From positions 242,716 through 306,715 of the forward strand of contig NW_019091486.1 in assembly GCF_001949145.1 (NCBI RefSeq): a stretch of DNA of 64,000 nt, read 5' to 3'. The notes beneath the pieces are model-generated. The model did not search any database, was not told the origin of the DNA, and saw nothing but the letters and a program-made list of their open reading frames with translations. This DNA comes from Acanthaster planci (Eukaryota > Echinodermata > Asteroidea > Valvatida > Acanthasteridae). Shown one piece after another: positions 58,769 to 64,000 of the stretch (the stretch's first letter is position 1; every line of letters starts with the position of its first letter). The translations under genes were made by a program, and so were the position numbers.

Positions 58769-61700
58769 TAAAGGAGAGGGGCTTCACGACCGCTTTTTAG
58801 GGGCTACCTTCTGTGGGGAAAAAATCTTCCAAAAGTTATCAGTTAATTATTAAAAAAAGAAAATAAAACCGGGCTTTCATTTGACGGTGCGTCTGGAACT
58901 CCTGAGAAGCTGTGAAGTAGTTTTTTTTTTTTCAAGATTTCTAAGTTCAGGTATTTATCGCCGATGGCTATGGCAGCCTAATTTCCGGCCTGCAATCTTA
59001 AGATTTCACTCGGCCCTAACGCAACGCTGGGAAGTACGTCACAGGTAGAGACCCAAAAAGCATTATGGGCTATTTGCTGTCTTGCTCATGTGTGTAGATT
59101 TGGTGCATACGTATCAAGATCACTCGGACGCTGCGTTATCATTCTTAATATCAACTGTAATGATTCATGTAATGAGTGTAAAAATAAAAAAAAAAAAAAC
59201 AAAGACAGACGCACCGTGACCAAAACTGCCCTCTCAAACATGGCGCATCTTGCTTTGTTATGCTTCTTGTTGTAAACGTCACAAGGGCAGCTTTGCCAGT
59301 CAGTCTATGGCTGGTCGTATACATAAAAAGAAAAACAAAGGTATAAAAAGAATCATGTAAATATCAAAACACCATTATAAAAACCTCTGTAAAATACTAC
59401 TGCAAGACATTTAAAATGCCTCTCATTCTAACATCGACGAAATTAAAAGTACTTTTTATTTTGTTTTGTTTTTGTGTGTTTGTGTGCAAACTTCGATCAT
59501 GCGTTCTTGCAAAATGACTGTGAATGTTTCAAGAGCTATTCTGCAACACGAACTCATTTCATCCTTTCGAAGGTGTGCCTCACTCATTGCTTCACGCACT
59601 CACAACATCACACGCCAGAGTCACGATGCTCTTCCTTTTGAACAAAACATTTGTGGGTTTTTTCTGTTATGTGCCCCCCATTCCCTGTTTTGGATTATAC
59701 ATACATGTGCACGCAGTTTTTCATATTCGCATCGACGTTGGCAAATAGTAGAGTGCTATAATCAACATGTTTTAGAACTATGTAATAGCTTGTTATTTTC
59801 CATATTCAAATACTGTTTCCCCTCTGGCTGTTTTGTGGTTTAAGTTTTGTGTTTACAATATCCACACAAATATCGTAGAATCGAGGGTATGAGAAAGAAT
59901 GACGGCCAACGCACATACACAGGTTGACGGAGGTAGGTCATCATGACCACCTCTTCTTGTCTTTCTTGTTTTCCTTTTTTTCTCTCTCTCTTTCTTTTCT
60001 TTAACTGATCTAAGAAGCTAAAAAAATGAAGAATAAACTGGGGACAGGAACCAATGTATGAGAGGGAGACTCTCACGATTCACTTCGTTATTTTTTTGAA
60101 GTCTCTCATGTCTTCGATACTGATAATGCATGTAGTTTAGATGGGTTTGCTGAACTGTGCACCCAACTTCATAAACAACGTTTAGTAAATACCCTGTTAG
60201 TTCTGAGTGAATGTCGTAAAGCTCTTCATCCAATAGTGCTGTTTAAACCGTAAAACTCCTTCATTTACGACACAACTAGTCATAAACTCCGTGCTGCTTG
60301 AAACCAGATGATGGCGAAGGTCATGCAGCTTTCTGGCTGTGTCGCGATTCTGACAGTGGTGCACTAATTTAAAAACTTCGGAAGATTATGATGCGTGTGA
60401 GAAGTATTCGAAGCATGCATCCTAAACTCCACGAGTCAGTTCTGCATTGCCGGTATCAGCGCGCCTCTGAGCTGATTATACTATAGAATGACAACCAGCA
60501 TAGTACTGAAATTATCGAGTTACTGATGGGCTTTGTGCTTTAGGTCCTATAAATACAATAGACCGATTGCACCCGTTGAGTTACCTGACTCAGAGTAGTT
60601 ATCAAACATCAGCAAACATAGCGTCCCCTCATAGTGATTAAAGTGCGTCGTACATGTAAGTCAAAGTAAAGCCGACGGTTGGTAAATTACTCATAATATT
60701 GATGTGCTGAGCTCTATACCGTAAATGTGCATTATTGTTGGTAAAAAATACTTTGGACACACTTTGCTATGGAAGGACGCCATGTTTATTGATATTTACT
60801 ACCATTATATGTCACGTGACTTAGCTAAGGCAATTGGTTTATTGTTTTCCGGGTTCAACAGGTTACCAACATGATACAAACACAATCATTATTTATCACA
60901 CTTTTCAAGTGATCATAAATAACAGAAATTTGTATGAGCAGAAAGCCCAAAAGGCGCCCAAAATCCAAAGGCTGGGTAACAAATGTACTCGGAAAATTCG
61001 GCATTCCCGGCTTGGTTAATTTGCATTCACAGATGGGACTTCCTGGCTAGGTTGAACATTTTCATTGATAAAAAAGGACAATATATGTATTAATAAGATT
61101 AACATCAGTCTGTGATTCCTTCTCCAATAAGTAGTCTGGTTCCCTGCCCAAAGATCCCTGACGAGTCCTGATAAAAAAGTCTTAGGTCACGCATCACTCA
61201 AGGATTTCAATAGATATGATGAAGGGTCAGGGGTCACATGTCACTTGTGGTGCACGTGTGTGGGTATTTGCCAGTAGTCGTAAGGTCCTGATTCTTAATT
61301 CCTAGATTTTCCTCTAGGGAGATTACCAAGGATCAACAGCTGTCATTACGCTACGGGAGTTTATGTTCAACAGCTAGCCCGCCTACTCGGCTGGGAATAA
61401 CCGAACGTTACCATCCGAACACGGCGGATATAGACGGGACGACTTCAGATTTGGCTATTTCTGGAAAAGTGGAGGAATTTCTCCAGTCTTGGTCACCGGT
61501 CATTTTGTGATACCGGACCCTTGAGGGTGCCCCGTGGTAAATAGGCCAGAAATATACCCGCCGAGCTCATTAATAAAGTCTATACACTCAAAATATTCTA
61601 TACTGGAGAGTCTTGTATTGGGGAGTGGTGTTTCTTTGTAGCAATAAATTGAAAAATAGCCAAAATACCAGAGATCTAAAGTTCCAGATGTCACATATCA

Positions 61701-62206
61701 CCTGTAACATGAAGAGCCTCGTGTACAGAGTCCAATTGTGCTCAAATTTAATTAGAAATGCCCCCAATCACCATGGATCCGCCCCAAAAGTGGGTATATC
61801 CACCACAAAATGAGCATCAATGGACCAAAAAAAAGAACATTTGTGTTAAAAAGGGAAAATATGTCCCGATTTGGTGAGGGAAGGAAAGAAACAAGCACCT
61901 TCAAGAAGGCATGCACACAGGCAACATGTTTTCTTATTCAAAACGTAAAACGCTATAGCCATGCACTACTCGTCAACCCCCGCGGTTCCTCCAATGTGCA
62001 ATATTGTTTGTTTTTTGGGGGTTTTTTGGGTTTTTTTTAAGTAGTACTTTGGAGATATTCTGCTTCTCTTAGGTGCGCTACTGTGCCAAAATGTGAAAGT
62101 TGCCTACTGTTGTAGTGTCTAGGATATACTCTAGATTGAGGGCGCCATACGCAAGGTGCGCAGACCACTGGCTTGTATGTGAGAGACTGGTGCAAGTTTA
62201 AGAAAA

Positions 62207-62287
62207 TGGGCCACAGCGCCGCGCGCTGTAGCCCATTATATATAGCGCGCTGCGCTAGCGCTATATATAGTTACCTGCACTGCAGGT
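62207..62287. repeat. Three adjacent hairpins
   Basis: Hairpin 1, 62207-62235: TGGGCCACAGCGC pairs with GCGCTGTAGCCCA across CGC. Hairpin 2, about 62235-62271: TATATATAGCGC pairs with GCGCTATATATA. Hairpin 3, 62273-62287: ACCTGCA pairs with TGCAGGT around one base. Nothing coding lies around them. Confidence 0.7.
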
Positions 62288-64000
62288 ATTGTACAAAAAC
62301 TACAAGCATTGTTCGTTTAGAATTTAAGTTAGGATGACTTGACTCAAATGTGTTATGGGCTAATAACGAGTTGGTAAGTTGAGCTTCAAACGTGAGTGTT
62401 AGACTGATTGAAGTTGAACACCGTCACATGTGCAAAATAGTACTTGAATTTTGGTTTATCTGTGGTATTCTCCTGGTGGTATCACCGACACAAAATTCAC
62501 GACGTACATAATACGTGTGTACCTACATCATGTACATGTATGTACTGTACATGTACCGGGCGTGTATAGGCTAAACAAATAAAAGGCCATATTAGTTGCC
62601 TGCGCCGGCCGCATTTGTACGCTGCCAAATTATCTGTTATTGGAGCGATGTGTCGCCAATGAACTGAAATATTTGTAGCGAAGAAGGTGGAGGCTATCAG
62701 AAGGAATGTAAACCAGTGTCTGAGTGAATTTTGGGTGAAATCAGTGCCCGGCTAAAAAGCAGCTAGGCTACAGTCTAGTCCATTATTACTTACATGTAGT
62801 CTTAGGCTAGCCATTTAAGCATGGTGGACATGCTGACATGGTGGCACTATTTGACGTGGGTAAATTTGAGCAAACACAAAAGGTTTTACCCAAACCAAAT
62901 ACCGCCCTCCCATTGTGTCTGACGTGCTTCTAAAGTAAAGTACCAATTGCTACACTGTATGCGTTGTTGGCATCAGTTTTCAAAATGGCCTGTTTCTCTG
63001 TGCTGGGGTGATCATACAATGTACAAGTGCGTGGATCAAAATATCTTTTGAAGTAATTTTAAAGCCAATAAAATTTGAAAGGAAAGTGAAGTTAGCTGAG
63101 GAAGAGAGCTTTATTTTGACACGTGTCTTGAACATCTGAGGGGGATCGTGAATTTGGGGACCCCATTCCTATAACAGAAGGGGGACCTACATTTTAACTT
63201 TTGGATTCCCCTAGGTCAATGTAGGTAAAGGACAGTGACATCATCCTTAATAACTGTAGGCTTGGCGGTGTGAAAAGAGAGCAGGGTTTTGAGTTTTGAG
63301 AGAAATTATGAGGGGGAAGCATAGGTGTTTTAAGACATGACACACGGTGGAGTCAAATTTGCATCTGGTTTTATCAGTAAAAGAGTCACATTTTCTCTTA
63401 ATTTACATTTTTAAATTTAAAAAAAAAAGAGGGTCAGGGCAGTTCAGACAGCATTGCCTTTGGTTTTTTGTAGGAATGACGAGTTCTGCACAGATTACAA
63501 AACTTTGGGGTCCCCAAATTCACAATCCCTCAACTGAGAAACTTGTATTTTTACTGATCTTTTGAAGTTAGGGTAGGACCTACATTGTATTTATTACTGT
63601 TGTCTATGGTGCTTTGGTCTGCAACCCTACCTGCTGGGTGTGATCAGTTGATCAGCAGGATTACACCATCGTGTTGTGTTCCCAGTATCTGTCAAATGAG
63701 TCAATCCAGTGAAATTCTCCGACTTCCTTTACTTCTGTTGTTCAACATTGTTCAAAGCAATTTTCCACAGACCAAGTTAAGACAGAAAAGGCAATCGAGT
63801 GACATGGCTGATAGCCGAAGTCTTGGCAAATCATGCAGAGTGATTAACAGATCACACGAATTTCAAGTTATTGTGCAAACGGAACGATGGCAGCCAGCAT
63901 ACATGTATGTGATACATACATGTACATCACTTACCAGTTGGTTACTTCCAGATACAAGTAGCCATATATAAACTCTCATCAACACATTTTGGCTGTTTTG

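Larger units (their letters stand above)
57977..64000. other. Region upstream of gene B, no gene recognised
   Basis: It should hold the gene B promoter and 5'UTR, but no TATA box or clear upstream exon was found. It contains a (TTTTC)n microsatellite at 58736-58768, CT-rich sequence near 59.97 kb, hairpins at 62.2 kb and ACATGTAC-rich sequence near 62.53 and 63.9 kb. Open frames, up to 128 codons at 63585-63971 (+), show no recognisable domain. Confidence 0.55.

Noticed and set aside
63585-63971. A 128-codon plus-strand frame at the right edge
   Set aside because: It has a hydrophobic start but no recognisable domain, and ACATGTAC repeats run through its end.

Overview
The window is intron-rich animal nuclear DNA with three protein-coding genes, all read from the minus strand. 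Small phase-matched exons with GT/AG junctions, long AT-rich introns and several kinds of mobile-element remnant show that it is eukaryotic. The gene content fits an invertebrate deuterostome: a metazoan-type CHEK1 next to receptor tyrosine kinases whose ectodomains are strings of EGF repeats. Short palindromes such as TAGGCCTA and ACATGTACATGT recur in the introns. An echinoderm, hemichordate or cephalochordate is my guess from memory of such genomes; the sequence does not prove it.

Layout. (1) 592-2687: the first three coding exons of CHEK1, the DNA-damage checkpoint kinase; the rest lies beyond the left edge. (2) 2688-7561: an intergenic stretch with three tandem duplications and a long-TIR element starting just outside it, in CHEK1 intron 1. 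(3) 7562-34043: receptor tyrosine kinase gene A. Its 21 exons join in one open frame of about 853 codons: signal peptide, 12 EGF repeats, one membrane helix, a split tyrosine kinase domain and a short tail. (4) 34044-37026: spacer with the gene A promoter. (5) 37027-57976: receptor tyrosine kinase gene B, a tandem paralogue. Its 16 exons join in one frame of 641 codons: signal peptide, six EGF repeats, membrane helix, kinase and tail. (6) 57977-64000: no recognisable gene, with a run of strong hairpins near 62.2 kb.

How the genes relate. A and B share intron phases through the kinase, a YxxM and a YxYLEP motif in the tail, and a phase-1 exon for every EGF repeat, so they arose by tandem duplication. 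Their ectodomains then diverged by exon shuffling. In A, a two-exon EGF pair was multiplied three times. In B, one EGF exon was duplicated recently inside a segment of roughly 2 kb, and another EGF copy has decayed. B also has an intron in the activation loop that A lacks.

The most novel-looking points are this young EGF-exon turnover, the dead EGF exon in B, a possible truncated secreted product of B using an alternative last exon, a fold-back element beside a splice acceptor of gene A, and a SINE-like element with direct terminal repeats and a target-site duplication. Exon boundaries come from splice consensus, phase and protein similarity read by eye; no search or transcript data were available.
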